The notes under the pieces: model-generated | The model's input: the letters and a program-made list of their open reading frames with translations, nothing else | Told to the model about the DNA's origin: nothing | The model's database searches: none | Source of the DNA: O2-02-FULL-42-9 sp038043025 | Lineage (GTDB): Bacteria > Pseudomonadota > Gammaproteobacteria > UBA12402 | Reading direction: 5' to 3' | Assembly (NCBI GenBank): GCA_038043025.1 | Contig: JBBTCW010000042.1 | Coordinates: forward strand, 1 to 24,839 | DNA: 24,839 nucleotides | Part shown: in pieces, positions 7,457 through 16,536 of the stretch | Numbering within the stretch: the first letter of the stretch is position 1 | Layout: every line of letters begins with the position of its first letter | Position numbers and translations under genes: made by a program

Positions 7457-9148
7457 TCAATCGGCATGTTTAATCCGAAAACGCTCTTCGCGTAAAACAC
7501 GTCGTAAAATCTTGCCCACATTAGACTTTGGCAAAGTCTCGCAAAATTCGAAACGTTTTGGAATTTTATACGAGGTTAATCGTTCACGACAAAATGCCAT
7601 CAATGTTTCACGGTTCAACGATTTGCCTTTGCGAACAATATACGCTTTTATCACTTCGCCTGTTTTTTCACTCTGCTCACCAATCACTGCAACTTCTAGT
7701 ATATCTGGGTGTTCCGATAACACTTCTTCCACTTCATTCGGATAAACATTATAACCGGACACAACGATCATATCTTTTTTTCTATCGACAATCGTGATTA
7801 ATCCATCGGCATTCATTTCTGCAATGTCACCCGTATGCAACCAACCATCGGACGAAATCACCTGCGCCGTTTCTTCGGGACGATTCCAATATCCTTGCAT
7901 CACTTGTGGCCCTTGAACACATAACTCTCCGGGTTCGCCGATCGACAATTCTTTGCCTGTCTGCGTATCAATAATTTTAATCTCGGTTGATGGCAGCGGA
8001 ATTCCAATACTTTTATTATATTTCTTGATCGTCAGTAAATTACATGAAACAGCCGGTGACGCTTCTGTTAATCCGTATGCCTCAATAATGGGCTTCCCCG
8101 TCATTTCATGCCATTGGTCTGCCACACTGGAATGAACGGCCATGCCGCCGCCAATCGTCATCTTTAATGCGCTAAAATTTAATTTTTTAAAATTCCGATG
8201 CCGCAATAATGCTTTAAATAACGTATTAACACCGGTAAAAATAGTAAAGTCATGTTTTGATAACTCTCGAATAAATCCCGCAATATCAGTCGGATTCATC
8301 ACTAAAACATTCAATACCCCAATTTTTAAAAATGAAAAGCAATTAACGAGTAAAGAAAAAATATGATACATCGGTAATGCGGTTATCACAATTTCTTTGC
8401 CGAGATCCAGTCCGCCCGCTGACATCCAAGCATAACATTGTTCAACATTCGCGATCATATTACGGTGCGATAACATCGCCCCTTTAGAAATACCGGTCGT
8501 GCCCCCCGTGTATTGCAAAAAGGCAAGATCCCCTCCTCTCACATCAACTTTTGCAAACCGCAACCTCTTTCCCTGTGAAAGAGCATCACGAAAAGGAATA
8601 ATGCCGGCACGCTTATAATTTGGCACCATTTTTTTAATGCGCTTCGTCACAAAATTAATCATTTTGGATTTTATAAAACGAAACATGTCGCCCACTTCAG
8701 TCACTATCACTTGTTCTAAATCGGTTTGCGGCAATGCTTTTTCGACCACATGCGCAAAATTCGCCAAAACAAGAATCACTTTAGCATTCGCATCTTTAAT
8801 CTGATGCACAACTTCCCGTACGGTATAAAGCGGATTAACATTCACCACGACCAATCCCGCACGCAAAGCACCCAACATCGCAACAATATATTGCACGGAA
8901 TTCGGCATCATAATGGCAAATCTATCGCCTTTTTTTAAGCCCAGCTTTTGCTGTAAATACGCGGCAAAATCCTTCGATTTCTTGTCTAACTTTTCATAGC
9001 TCATTTTAAGACCCATTTGATATAACGCCGGTTTTCGTCGGAATTTTTCGGCCGTTTTTTCAAACAGATCATTAATGGAAGCAAACGCATCCGGATTAAT
9101 GTTCTTTGGCACACATTCAGGATATTTTTGTAACCAGATTTTTTCCAT
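7457..9148 (-). CDS. fadD: Long-chain fatty acid-CoA ligase
   Basis: FadD activates fatty acids with ATP to acyl-AMP and then acyl-CoA, at the inner face of the membrane, feeding beta-oxidation or lipid assembly. At 563 residues it matches the E. coli enzyme in length. The ATP-binding loop YTGGTTGISKGAMLSHRN starts at Tyr213. Then come YGLTEASP (adenylate-forming A5 motif), DGWLHTGDIAEM, and the hinge DRKKDMIVVSGYNVYPNEVEEV. The start is ATG 9148 with AGGA 8 bases upstream. The end PKSNVGKILRRVLREE holds the C-terminal catalytic lysine region. It is followed by 137 bp before the lipoprotein gene and preceded by a composite repeat. Confidence 0.95.
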   Translation of the reverse strand: MEKIWLQKYPECVPKNINPDAFASINDLFEKTAEKFRRKPALYQMGLKMSYEKLDKKSKDFAAYLQQKLGLKKGDRFAIMMPNSVQYIVAMLGALRAGLVVVNVNPLYTVREVVHQIKDANAKVILVLANFAHVVEKALPQTDLEQVIVTEVGDMFRFIKSKMINFVTKRIKKMVPNYKRAGIIPFRDALSQGKRLRFAKVDVRGGDLAFLQYTGGTTGISKGAMLSHRNMIANVEQCYAWMSAGGLDLGKEIVITALPMYHIFSLLVNCFSFLKIGVLNVLVMNPTDIAGFIRELSKHDFTIFTGVNTLFKALLRHRNFKKLNFSALKMTIGGGMAVHSSVADQWHEMTGKPIIEAYGLTEASPAVSCNLLTIKKYNKSIGIPLPSTEIKIIDTQTGKELSIGEPGELCVQGPQVMQGYWNRPEETAQVISSDGWLHTGDIAEMNADGLITIVDRKKDMIVVSGYNVYPNEVEEVLSEHPDILEVAVIGEQSEKTGEVIKAYIVRKGKSLNRETLMAFCRERLTSYKIPKRFEFCETLPKSNVGKILRRVLREERFRIKHAD

Positions 9149-9176
9149 ATATACTATCCTATTTTATCAACATTCC

Positions 9177-9354
9177 GTCATCCCGTGGCGAAGGCCACGG
9201 AATCCAGCCTTTGTCATCCCGCGACTTGATCGCGGGATCCAGAAAAATTTATATTAAAGATTATAATAACGGAGTACCGTTATTATAATCACTGGATACC
9301 GGCTTTCGCCGGTATGACGAAAGTCTGGATGCCGCGGTTAAACCGCGGCATGAC
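9177..9354 (+). repeat. Composite palindromic intergenic element, copy 1
   Basis: A chain of hairpins with ends reading GTCATCCCG... and ...GGCATGAC, fills the fadD/inhibitor gap. The arms include ATCCCGCGACTTGATCGCGGGAT-type and ATACCGGCTTTCGCCGGTAT-type palindromes. The centre is a perfect 14-bp stem (9259-9272 with 9277-9290) around the loop AGTA. The layout is like a non-autonomous miniature mobile element. An inverted copy lies at 24625-24839. Elements with GTCATCCCGCGG-type arms are common intergenic repeats in several bacterial groups. Confidence 0.85.
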
Positions 9355-9359
9355 AGAAA

Positions 9360-9764
9360 CTACTGCGTAACAATATTAACGGTTTTCGTTTGAAGATTTT
9401 TTGCCGTCCCCGATGTTAATTCCCATGAACGTGCATAAACGAAGGTCACGGGAATAGCGTGCGGTGCTTTAAACGCATGCGTTGGTGCAAACACCCAAAT
9501 TTCATAACCACCCGCACCCACACGATTTGTTTGTGGCGCAACATATTGATGCGATTGTAACGTTAACCAATTACTATCATAAGACTTAATAAACCAAGAA
9601 TAGCCCGTGGTAGCGTTCGACGGTAATTTAACGGTATAGTTTTGCGTAGGTTGTGTCGACACTTGAATAGATTGCATTTTTTGTGTTGGCTGTAGCTTCA
9701 TCATTTTTGCCGGTGTTGCACCCCATGCAAACACCGCAATAAATAGCACCATTTTCTTAATCAT
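9360..9764 (-). CDS. Chagasin-like cysteine protease inhibitor (family I42), secreted
   Basis: A 134-residue protein. After a signal peptide (hydrophobic residues about 5-20, ending ATPA), the mature part shows the three inhibitor loops of family I42: NATTGYSW (usual NPTTGY), GAGGYE (usual GxGG) and ARSWE (usual RPW). These loops block papain-like cysteine proteases in characterised members. It is likely periplasmic or exported. AGGAGA lies 4 bases before the ATG, just after the lpxK stop, which is 8 bases away, so it is the last gene of the comEC-msbA-lpxK block. A host protease or the cell's own exported protease could be the target; neither is shown here. Confidence 0.85.
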   Translation of the reverse strand: MIKKMVLFIAVFAWGATPAKMMKLQPTQKMQSIQVSTQPTQNYTVKLPSNATTGYSWFIKSYDSNWLTLQSHQYVAPQTNRVGAGGYEIWVFAPTHAFKAPHAIPVTFVYARSWELTSGTAKNLQTKTVNIVTQ

Positions 9765-9772
9765 ATTCTCTC

Positions 9773-10753
9773 CTATTTAGAATTTATTCTCGCGAGCTGA
9801 TCACATAATTGCTGCTCCACTGCCGAATCCAGGACAGCATGAGTTTTTATAAACCAATGTCGATTATCCGCAAAAGAATGACATTTTACCGCATCTTTCT
9901 CCGTCATCACAACAATTTCGTTCTTTCCAACATCAATATCTTCTAATGTAAACAAATAATGATCAGGAAAAACATGCTCAATAATCGTTAACCCTAATGC
10001 GCGTAATTGCCGAAAAAATCGCTCGGGATGACCAATGCCCGTTATCGCATGAATAATCTGGCCTTGAAATTGTTTAACATCTTTTCGCTGCGTGTTATCC
10101 AAAACACCGTACCATGCGTCATCATTCTTTAAGCACATATCAAGTCCATGATGGACAACAACATCAACGCTACCCAAGCGTGAGATCGGCTCGCGCAACG
10201 GCCCCGCCGGCAATAAAAATCCATTTCCAAACTGACGTTCCATATCGACAACAACGATTTCAATATCTCGCGCCATCGCATAATGCTGTAATCCATCATC
10301 ACTAATAATCACATCACATTGAAAATCATGAATGAGTTTCTCAATCGCTTTTATGCGTGAACAACACACGACAATAGGCGCATCAACGTGATTGCCTATC
10401 ACCATTGCTTCATCGCCGACCGACAACACATCACTCTCAAATCGTACCACCATCGGTTCACGAATTGGCTTAACGCCATAACCACGACTAACGACACCGA
10501 CCTGATAGCCTTTTGACTGCATTAATTCAACTAATCGGATAACGAGGGGTGTTTTGCCTGTTCCGCCGACGGTAATATTTCCCACCACAATAATAGGTAC
10601 AGAGAAATGTGTAACTTTTTTTATACCTATTTTATAGCAAATACGTCGAACCTGTATGATCAACCAAAAAATTGCCGCGAAGGGAAGCAGCAAGCAAGTG
10701 ATAGGATGAAACCGAGGCTTTTGATACCACAATCGAAGAATAAAATTATACAT
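9773..10753 (-). CDS. lpxK: Tetraacyldisaccharide 4'-kinase
   Basis: LpxK phosphorylates the 4' position of the lipid A precursor at the inner membrane, the sixth step of the Raetz pathway. The N-terminal membrane helix (about residues 18-34, PITCLLLPFAAIFWLIIQV) is followed by the P-loop VGNITVGGTGKTPLV with Lys67. The conserved SDDGLQHY and PAGPLREP motifs follow. Of the two starts, ATG 10753 (MYNFILRLWYQKPRFHP) gives about 326 residues and fits the family start, overlapping the msbA stop by 8 bases. The ORF can begin earlier at 10786, inside msbA. The overlap points to translational coupling with msbA, which exports the product. Confidence 0.94.
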   Translation of the reverse strand: MYNFILRLWYQKPRFHPITCLLLPFAAIFWLIIQVRRICYKIGIKKVTHFSVPIIVVGNITVGGTGKTPLVIRLVELMQSKGYQVGVVSRGYGVKPIREPMVVRFESDVLSVGDEAMVIGNHVDAPIVVCCSRIKAIEKLIHDFQCDVIISDDGLQHYAMARDIEIVVVDMERQFGNGFLLPAGPLREPISRLGSVDVVVHHGLDMCLKNDDAWYGVLDNTQRKDVKQFQGQIIHAITGIGHPERFFRQLRALGLTIIEHVFPDHYLFTLEDIDVGKNEIVVMTEKDAVKCHSFADNRHWFIKTHAVLDSAVEQQLCDQLARINSK

Positions 10754-12503
10754 GCGCTTTAAACTGCATTTTATGTAATTTAGCATACTGACCGTTTAAA
10801 GCTAATAACGCCGTGTGCGTCCCCGACTCGACTAATTCGCCATGATCAATCACCAAAATCATATCCGCATTTTCAATCGTCGATAATCGATGCGCAATAA
10901 CAATCGTCGTACGGTTTTTGATAAGCTGATCTAACGCGGTTTGAATTTCACGTTCTGACTCCGTATCCAAGGATGAAGTGGCTTCGTCCAATATCAAAAT
11001 GGGTGCATTTTTCAAAATAGCACGCGCAATCGCAATACGTTGTCGTTGTCCCCCTGATAACAATACGCCATTTTCGCCAATAACTGTATTCAACCCATTC
11101 GGTAATTGTTCGATAAACTCCCACGCATTCGCTGCTTTTGCGGCCGTAATAATTTCTGATTCTGCCGCCTCTGCAAATCGACCATACGCGATATTATGTG
11201 CGACAGTATCGTTGAACAAAGTCACGTTTTGCGACACCAATGCAAATTGTTGTCGCAAGGATTCCAATTTAATATCACGAATATCAACTCCATCAATCGC
11301 AATCGAACCGTGTTCTACGTTATAAAAACGCTGCAATAAACTAATTAACGTGGTTTTACCGCCCCCGGAACGACCCACCAGCGCAATACATTGTCCCGGT
11401 TGCGTTTTAAAATTAATATTTTTCAAAATCACTTTTTCTGTTAAAGGATAGGCAAAGGTTACTCGATCAAACGTAATTTCGCCTCGCATACGACTAAAAA
11501 CTTTTGTTCCCTTATCCTCTTCTACTGACTGATCTAACAATTCAAAAATACTTTGCGCCCCAGCCAAGCCTTTTTGAATCGTCGCATTCACTTTTGTAAA
11601 GTCTTTTAATGGCTTCAATAGCGCCAACATCGCCGCGATCAATGAAGCAAAACTACCTGCGGTCATAATGCCAGAAAAAGAACCAGAGGTGACAAAATAT
11701 ACGGTAAAAGCAATCACCAAGGCAGCCAGCAATTGTATGCCCGACACTGTAAATGCCTTCGTTAAGGTGTCTTTCAACTCGCGCCATCGATTTCGACGCA
11801 CCGCGCGATCAAACTTGCATATCTCATAATTCTGCCCCCCAAACATGCGCACCACTTTATACCCTTCCACCGCCTCTTCCGCGATCGTCGTCACCTCGCC
11901 CATTTGCGTTTGTAAACTTAAACTAATCCGTCGTAATCGCTTGGTGCTTAACCGCACGGTTATTGCAATTACCGGCATTAAAATTAAATATAATAAACTT
12001 AATTGCCAGTTCATCATAAACATCACGGCTAACAATCCAATAATCATAAAACCGGATTGCACCAATGTCGTAATCGCATCCGCACCCGCATTCGCTACTT
12101 GCTCCACATTATAAAGCAATACCGATAAAATTTTACCCGAAGAGGTATTATCATAATAAAAAGCAGGCAATTTGATCAAATGCGCAAAAAGATCTTGCCG
12201 AAAACGCATGACCACCCCTCGCGATACAAACTCAATAAAATAATTCCCCGCAATATTTGAAATGCCACGCAACAAAAATGCACCTAAAATAAGGAAAGGT
12301 AAAAAATGAATAAACTGCAGATCTCGAGCAATAAACCCTTTATTTAAAATAGGTTTTAATAAGTAGGTAAATCCCGCATCCACTCCCGCATAAGATACGT
12401 TAGCTAATAGCGCTATGACAAAAGCCACCCAATATTGACGAATATAGTCGAGTAGTCGCAAATATAATTTCGAATCAGTTTTTAATGTAATTTTTTCAGA
12501 CAT
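10746..12503 (-). CDS. msbA: Lipid A export ATP-binding/permease protein
   Basis: MsbA is a homodimeric ABC flippase that moves lipid A-core across the inner membrane. At 585 residues it has the family length. Six membrane helices fill roughly residues 20-310. The nucleotide-binding domain has Walker A GRSGGGKT (377-384, Lys383), the signature LLSGGQRQRIAIARAIL, Walker B ILILDEATSSLD and the switch histidine in VIAHRLST. The start MSEKITLKTDSKLYLRLL has no clear Shine-Dalgarno sequence. It lies 90 bp after comEC and overlaps lpxK at its 3' end. Confidence 0.95.
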   Translation of the reverse strand: MSEKITLKTDSKLYLRLLDYIRQYWVAFVIALLANVSYAGVDAGFTYLLKPILNKGFIARDLQFIHFLPFLILGAFLLRGISNIAGNYFIEFVSRGVVMRFRQDLFAHLIKLPAFYYDNTSSGKILSVLLYNVEQVANAGADAITTLVQSGFMIIGLLAVMFMMNWQLSLLYLILMPVIAITVRLSTKRLRRISLSLQTQMGEVTTIAEEAVEGYKVVRMFGGQNYEICKFDRAVRRNRWRELKDTLTKAFTVSGIQLLAALVIAFTVYFVTSGSFSGIMTAGSFASLIAAMLALLKPLKDFTKVNATIQKGLAGAQSIFELLDQSVEEDKGTKVFSRMRGEITFDRVTFAYPLTEKVILKNINFKTQPGQCIALVGRSGGGKTTLISLLQRFYNVEHGSIAIDGVDIRDIKLESLRQQFALVSQNVTLFNDTVAHNIAYGRFAEAAESEIITAAKAANAWEFIEQLPNGLNTVIGENGVLLSGGQRQRIAIARAILKNAPILILDEATSSLDTESEREIQTALDQLIKNRTTIVIAHRLSTIENADMILVIDHGELVESGTHTALLALNGQYAKLHKMQFKAHV

Positions 12504-12593
12504 GTATAAAGTTTATTGTAGGTAAAAAACCGAGAGTCTAGCATGATCTCTAAGACTTTTCTTCTTTTATGTGGGCGATTTTTTCTATATAAT

Positions 12594-14858
12594 TTAAGGA
12601 GTTACGTCAAAACTCCACAAATGGCGATGCGAAAAACGGTATAAATTTAAGCCAAAATACATTTCAATGGCCCCGCTGTAAGCCGTATCGTACATTTTTG
12701 CACCGACATCCTGATAACGTCGCTTCACCACAACACTCGGAAATCGAAAACGATTTCGATAACCTATCGGAAAAAACACATCACGGGGATTCACCGCCGC
12801 CACAAATTTTTGGCTAGAGGAGGTAATGCTACCATGATGCGGTGCTACTAAAATTGTACTTTTTAAATTTTCAGATAACAGTATTTTCTCCGCTGGTTTT
12901 TCGATATCTCCTGTTAATAACACCTGTTGGTTTTGTGCCATCACATGCAAAACACATGAACTATTATTTACTAAATAAATTTTGTTCTGAATCGGCGATA
13001 ACACCTCAAATGTCACACCATCCCAATTCCACTGTTCACCACGATGACAATATTGAAAATTGTTTACATCAAAAGGCAGCTTCGTGCTCGACATGACCTG
13101 ACTCACTGGCATCGATAATATAATCGATTGCGCGCCACCAATATGATCATTATCCAGATGACTAATCATCAATAGATCGATGGTGGATATATGCATCTGT
13201 CTCAAATAGGGAACAACAACCGCCGCGCCTGTATCAAAATCTGGGCTCATCTTCGGTCCGGTATCAAACACCAATACATGATGCTGCGTTTCTACAACCG
13301 ACGACAATCCCTGCCCCACATCAAGCAACGTAAATCGCATAGTTCCATATGGAATTTTTTGTGGCAATACAAACACAAGCGGTAATAAAAAAAATACAGC
13401 CAAATAACGCCCCGCAAATCCCTTGGGCATTAACAGCAAAATAACCGCTAAAACAAGGCTAAACAAAATCCATAAATGAAAGATAGCAAGATGAATTAAT
13501 AATATATGATTAAAACGCGAAATAAATTTCAACAAGATCCAAATCAACTGTAAATTTTTTAACGCCGTACAAAATAACCATCGGCTTAATGTGTTCGAAA
13601 CTAACAATCCTACCGCACCCAAAAAAACACAAGGCATAATCACCAATCCAAACCAAGGAACCACGATCATATTCGCCAGAACGGATATCAATGACACTTG
13701 CTGAAAAAACCATAAGGTCAGTGGAAACAAACCCAGCATAATCACCCACTGTACCCTGATCCAGTGCCCACTAATATGAATACGCCCTTTCATCGCATAA
13801 AAAATCGCACCTACCGCGACAAACGATAACCAAAATCCAGCATCCATGACACTCAAGGGATTCAGAATCAACACCCACAATAACGCGTAACAAAACACCG
13901 ACACGCTCAATGTGATCCGTCGCAACATAAGTGAAAACAAAACGACACTCAACATAATTAATGCGCGTTGCGTTTGCACAGGAAACCCCGCCATCGCTGC
14001 GTACAGGATCGCAGCAAATAGACTAAAACAAGACGCAGCTACTTGATCCGGTATCCGCAATGTTAAAAACGGTATGCGCCGCCAACACCATCGAATAAGA
14101 AAAAAAATAAATCCTGCCACCAATCCAATATGCAATCCTGCAATTGCAATTAAATGATTGGTTCCCGTCTGTTGCAAAACAGTCCATTGTTCCGCTGTCA
14201 CAAATTGCCGCGATCCAACCACTAAGGCCGGCAACAGTTGCCATAACGACTGATCTTGGGTTAATTGAATAATTTTGTTCTGTATGCGCCCGCGCCATCG
14301 ATTGAGCAACTGATGATACCGCGCATGATTTAATAAGCGATTATTCTCCGATGATACAACATATCCCGTCGCACCGATCCGATGCGAAAACAAATAGGCT
14401 TCATAATCAAAGCTGCCGGGATTAGCAAAACCATGGGGACGCTTTAAACGAACGGCCAACGACCATTGATCCCCCGGCAATAGATTGAGCGTAGCACTAT
14501 ACCAATTTAATAACACCCGATGGTTATCATGAAATCCATTGATTGTACTGATGCTAAATGTAAATTTAATCGCATGATCTTTTCTTTCAGGCAATGACAC
14601 GATACGTCCCACAACTTGTAATGTTTTTCCTTCTAAATTTTTCGGCAATATCTGCGAAAGTTGTATCGACACAAACAACAACGCCCAACAAAAACCACCC
14701 AACAATCCCACTAAAAACAATGTCATCTTATTTTTAAAAAATAGATGCGCGCACAGCACGATTGCCAACGCAATGATGATATAAATAAAGTGAGGCATGA
14801 CGGAAATAATTAAAATCCCACACACCCCTAATAAAAAGGCAATTGAAAAATAACACAT
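12594..14858 (-). CDS. comEC: ComEC/Rec2 DNA-uptake channel protein
   Basis: ComEC carries single-stranded DNA across the inner membrane during natural transformation. At 754 residues it has the three expected parts: an N-terminal membrane and OB-fold region (DUF4131; GRIVSLPERK, LLPGDQWSLAVRLKRPHGFANPGSFDYE), the competence membrane domain (GTNHLIAIAGLHIGL near residues 230-245, PVQTQRALIML), and a C-terminal metallo-beta-lactamase-like domain with HLDNDH at 567-572 and VAPHHGS. The zinc-site motif is intact, which favours a working nuclease-like domain. Placement before msbA-lpxK is seen in several gammaproteobacteria. The start (MCYFSIAFLLGVCG) has only a weak GGA upstream. Confidence 0.93.
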   Translation of the reverse strand: MCYFSIAFLLGVCGILIISVMPHFIYIIIALAIVLCAHLFFKNKMTLFLVGLLGGFCWALLFVSIQLSQILPKNLEGKTLQVVGRIVSLPERKDHAIKFTFSISTINGFHDNHRVLLNWYSATLNLLPGDQWSLAVRLKRPHGFANPGSFDYEAYLFSHRIGATGYVVSSENNRLLNHARYHQLLNRWRGRIQNKIIQLTQDQSLWQLLPALVVGSRQFVTAEQWTVLQQTGTNHLIAIAGLHIGLVAGFIFFLIRWCWRRIPFLTLRIPDQVAASCFSLFAAILYAAMAGFPVQTQRALIMLSVVLFSLMLRRITLSVSVFCYALLWVLILNPLSVMDAGFWLSFVAVGAIFYAMKGRIHISGHWIRVQWVIMLGLFPLTLWFFQQVSLISVLANMIVVPWFGLVIMPCVFLGAVGLLVSNTLSRWLFCTALKNLQLIWILLKFISRFNHILLIHLAIFHLWILFSLVLAVILLLMPKGFAGRYLAVFFLLPLVFVLPQKIPYGTMRFTLLDVGQGLSSVVETQHHVLVFDTGPKMSPDFDTGAAVVVPYLRQMHISTIDLLMISHLDNDHIGGAQSIILSMPVSQVMSSTKLPFDVNNFQYCHRGEQWNWDGVTFEVLSPIQNKIYLVNNSSCVLHVMAQNQQVLLTGDIEKPAEKILLSENLKSTILVAPHHGSITSSSQKFVAAVNPRDVFFPIGYRNRFRFPSVVVKRRYQDVGAKMYDTAYSGAIEMYFGLNLYRFSHRHLWSFDVTP

Positions 14859-14910
14859 AGAATGTCCGGCTTTAGTTCCAGATAATCTGAAGACAAAATG
14901 GGGGGAAAAG

Positions 14911-14930
14911 AGATAAAAAGAGATAAAAAG
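14911..14930. repeat. Short purine tandem repeat
   Basis: AGATAAAAAG occurs twice in tandem, just after a G-rich run, in the gap between the divergent comEC and zntB genes. It may be a slippage-prone tract. I see no convincing promoter pair in this 140-bp gap. Confidence 0.5.
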
Positions 14931-15022
14931 AGGTCTCAGTATACAGTATATTTTAACAAGATCTATTTATTATCTTGATTTCATACCTGCTTTAATTTAT
15001 GATAAAAATTAACGAGGTCATG

Positions 15023-15985
15023 ATGAACACAGCGACGCAAAAAAGCATCCAGTTGATACAGCTTAACGGTAATGGTGGAGGCGTTGACATTTCGCTAGAA
15101 CAATTAAACCTACAACAAGGATTGATCTGGGTACGCCTCGATCTGACGACTGTAAAACAATTTCTTAACCAGATAAAATCCACTTCCCCGCTCGTCGAAG
15201 AAGTGTTGTCTGCAAAAGCCACACGCCCCAGAACATTAGCGCAAAATGATGCATTACTCGCCACCTTCAGAGGCGTTAATGTGAACAAAGGCAGCAAACC
15301 GGAAGACATGGTATCCATTCGACTATGGATGCATAAAAACATGATTGTCACCGTGCAGCACCATGATTCAACCATCCTTTCTGATATCCATGCTTCATTA
15401 TACAATGGAATTGGACCCAAGGATGCCAGCGAATTTCTGGAAGAACTTTTATATGAAATTGTCGACAAATCAGCCGAGGTAGTGTCCGCACTGGGAAATA
15501 AACTTGATCATATTGAAGATGGCATGACAAAAGATTTCGAAAAAATTAATCGTATCGAATTAAATCATATGCGAAGACGAATCATTCTTTTGCGCCGATA
15601 TCTTATTCCTCAACGTGAAGCGATCAACAGAATTCCCGCCGACAAGCTCAGCTGGATGAATGAAACTAACTTAATGCATTTGCGCGAAATCACAGATGCG
15701 AGCACTCGAATTCTTGAAGACATTGATGCGGAACGTGAAAGATCAACCCTCATCCACGAAGAATTATTTGCCATGGCACAAGAAGCCATGAATAAAAAAA
15801 TATATCTGTTATCCATGGTCGCGGTTATTTTTATGCCACTCGGTTTTATTACGGGATTATTAGGCATGAATGTGGGCGGCATCCCGGGCGCAGGTATACG
15901 CTTTGGATTTGTCGCTGTGTCTTTACTATTGCTGGTCGTTTTCGGATTACAATTGATTTTTTTAAAGAAAAAACGGTTTTTTTGA
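15023..15985 (+). CDS. zntB: ZntB-type CorA-superfamily metal transporter
   Basis: A CorA-superfamily inner-membrane transporter that should move zinc or another divalent cation as a pentamer. The large N-terminal cytoplasmic domain (to about residue 255) ends in a long helix. Two C-terminal membrane helices flank the signature GMNVGGIPG, the form typical of ZntB rather than the GMN-F/Y form of magnesium CorA. The ORF opens at 14999, but GAGG at 15014-15017 fits ATG 15023 (5-base spacing; 15020 would leave only 2), giving about 320 residues. Transport direction and metal cannot be read from sequence. Confidence 0.88.
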   Translation: MNTATQKSIQLIQLNGNGGGVDISLEQLNLQQGLIWVRLDLTTVKQFLNQIKSTSPLVEEVLSAKATRPRTLAQNDALLATFRGVNVNKGSKPEDMVSIRLWMHKNMIVTVQHHDSTILSDIHASLYNGIGPKDASEFLEELLYEIVDKSAEVVSALGNKLDHIEDGMTKDFEKINRIELNHMRRRIILLRRYLIPQREAINRIPADKLSWMNETNLMHLREITDASTRILEDIDAERERSTLIHEELFAMAQEAMNKKIYLLSMVAVIFMPLGFITGLLGMNVGGIPGAGIRFGFVAVSLLLLVVFGLQLIFLKKKRFF

Positions 15986-15995
15986 CGGCCTCCAT

Positions 15996-16394
15996 TTATT
16001 TATAACTCAAATACTGCAACCATTTCGGATCGCGATTGTTTTGGTTATTGGAAGATTCTTTTAACTGTTTTTCCCAATGCGCTAATTTTTCATGTGCATC
16101 TGGGTTTAACATGCCCGCAATTTTAGTTTGCATGGTCTGCACACAATTTAATATTTTTTCTGGATCTTGCGTCGCTTTTAAAAGTCGATCGTATCGACTA
16201 AGATGCGTTAACATATCATGTTGATAAACTAATTCGCCAAAGGTCAATGTCGCGCGCTGATCAACTTTCTCAACGATTGATTGAATAAATTCTTTTAGCT
16301 CGGCTGATAACTGACTTAGTAACTCATTCTCACCATCTCCTGAAGAGGGAGAAACAATCTTTGGGCTAAAAAACATCATCCATCTTGAAAACAT
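15996..16394 (-). CDS. Hypothetical protein, 132 aa
   Basis: I do not recognise this family. The start chosen is ATG 16394 (MFSRWMMFFSPKIV), because AAGGAG lies about 9 bases upstream. An earlier in-frame ATG at 16427 lacks one. The protein is soluble, helix-rich and charged in its C-terminal two thirds, with no membrane segment beyond the short hydrophobic start. It is convergent with zntB (10 bp between stops) and divergent from fabI. Confidence 0.65.
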   Translation of the reverse strand: MFSRWMMFFSPKIVSPSSGDGENELLSQLSAELKEFIQSIVEKVDQRATLTFGELVYQHDMLTHLSRYDRLLKATQDPEKILNCVQTMQTKIAGMLNPDAHEKLAHWEKQLKESSNNQNNRDPKWLQYLSYK

Positions 16395-16450
16395 AATCTG
16401 GGTCTCCTTCCCAACCGCATCATCCATGACGCTCTTACTCCAATATAGTA

Positions 16451-16466
16451 CAGACTAAAAAGTCTG
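16451..16466. other. Small perfect hairpin upstream of fabI
   Basis: CAGACT and AGTCTG form a 6-bp stem around AAAA. It lies between the start of the small hypothetical gene and the fabI promoter. With no T-run it is not a clear terminator. It could be a binding site for a regulator, but nothing else supports that. Confidence 0.3.
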
Positions 16467-16476
16467 CCACCCTTCT

Positions 16477-16503
16477 TTGACTCCTAGCCTTGTTAGCTAT
16501 AAA
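16477..16503 (+). promoter_or_regulatory. Candidate fabI promoter
   Basis: TTGACT at 16477-16482 and TATAAA at 16498-16503 are 15 bases apart, slightly short for sigma70. The -10 is 33 bases from the chosen fabI start. This is a plausible but not certain promoter. Confidence 0.45.
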
Positions 16504-16536
16504 ATACGCGATATTTTTATATTAAAGGATAAGATG

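Noticed and set aside
10754..10786. Earlier lpxK start at 10786
   Set aside because: It would add 11 residues not typical of LpxK and lie deeper in msbA; kept as an alternative only.
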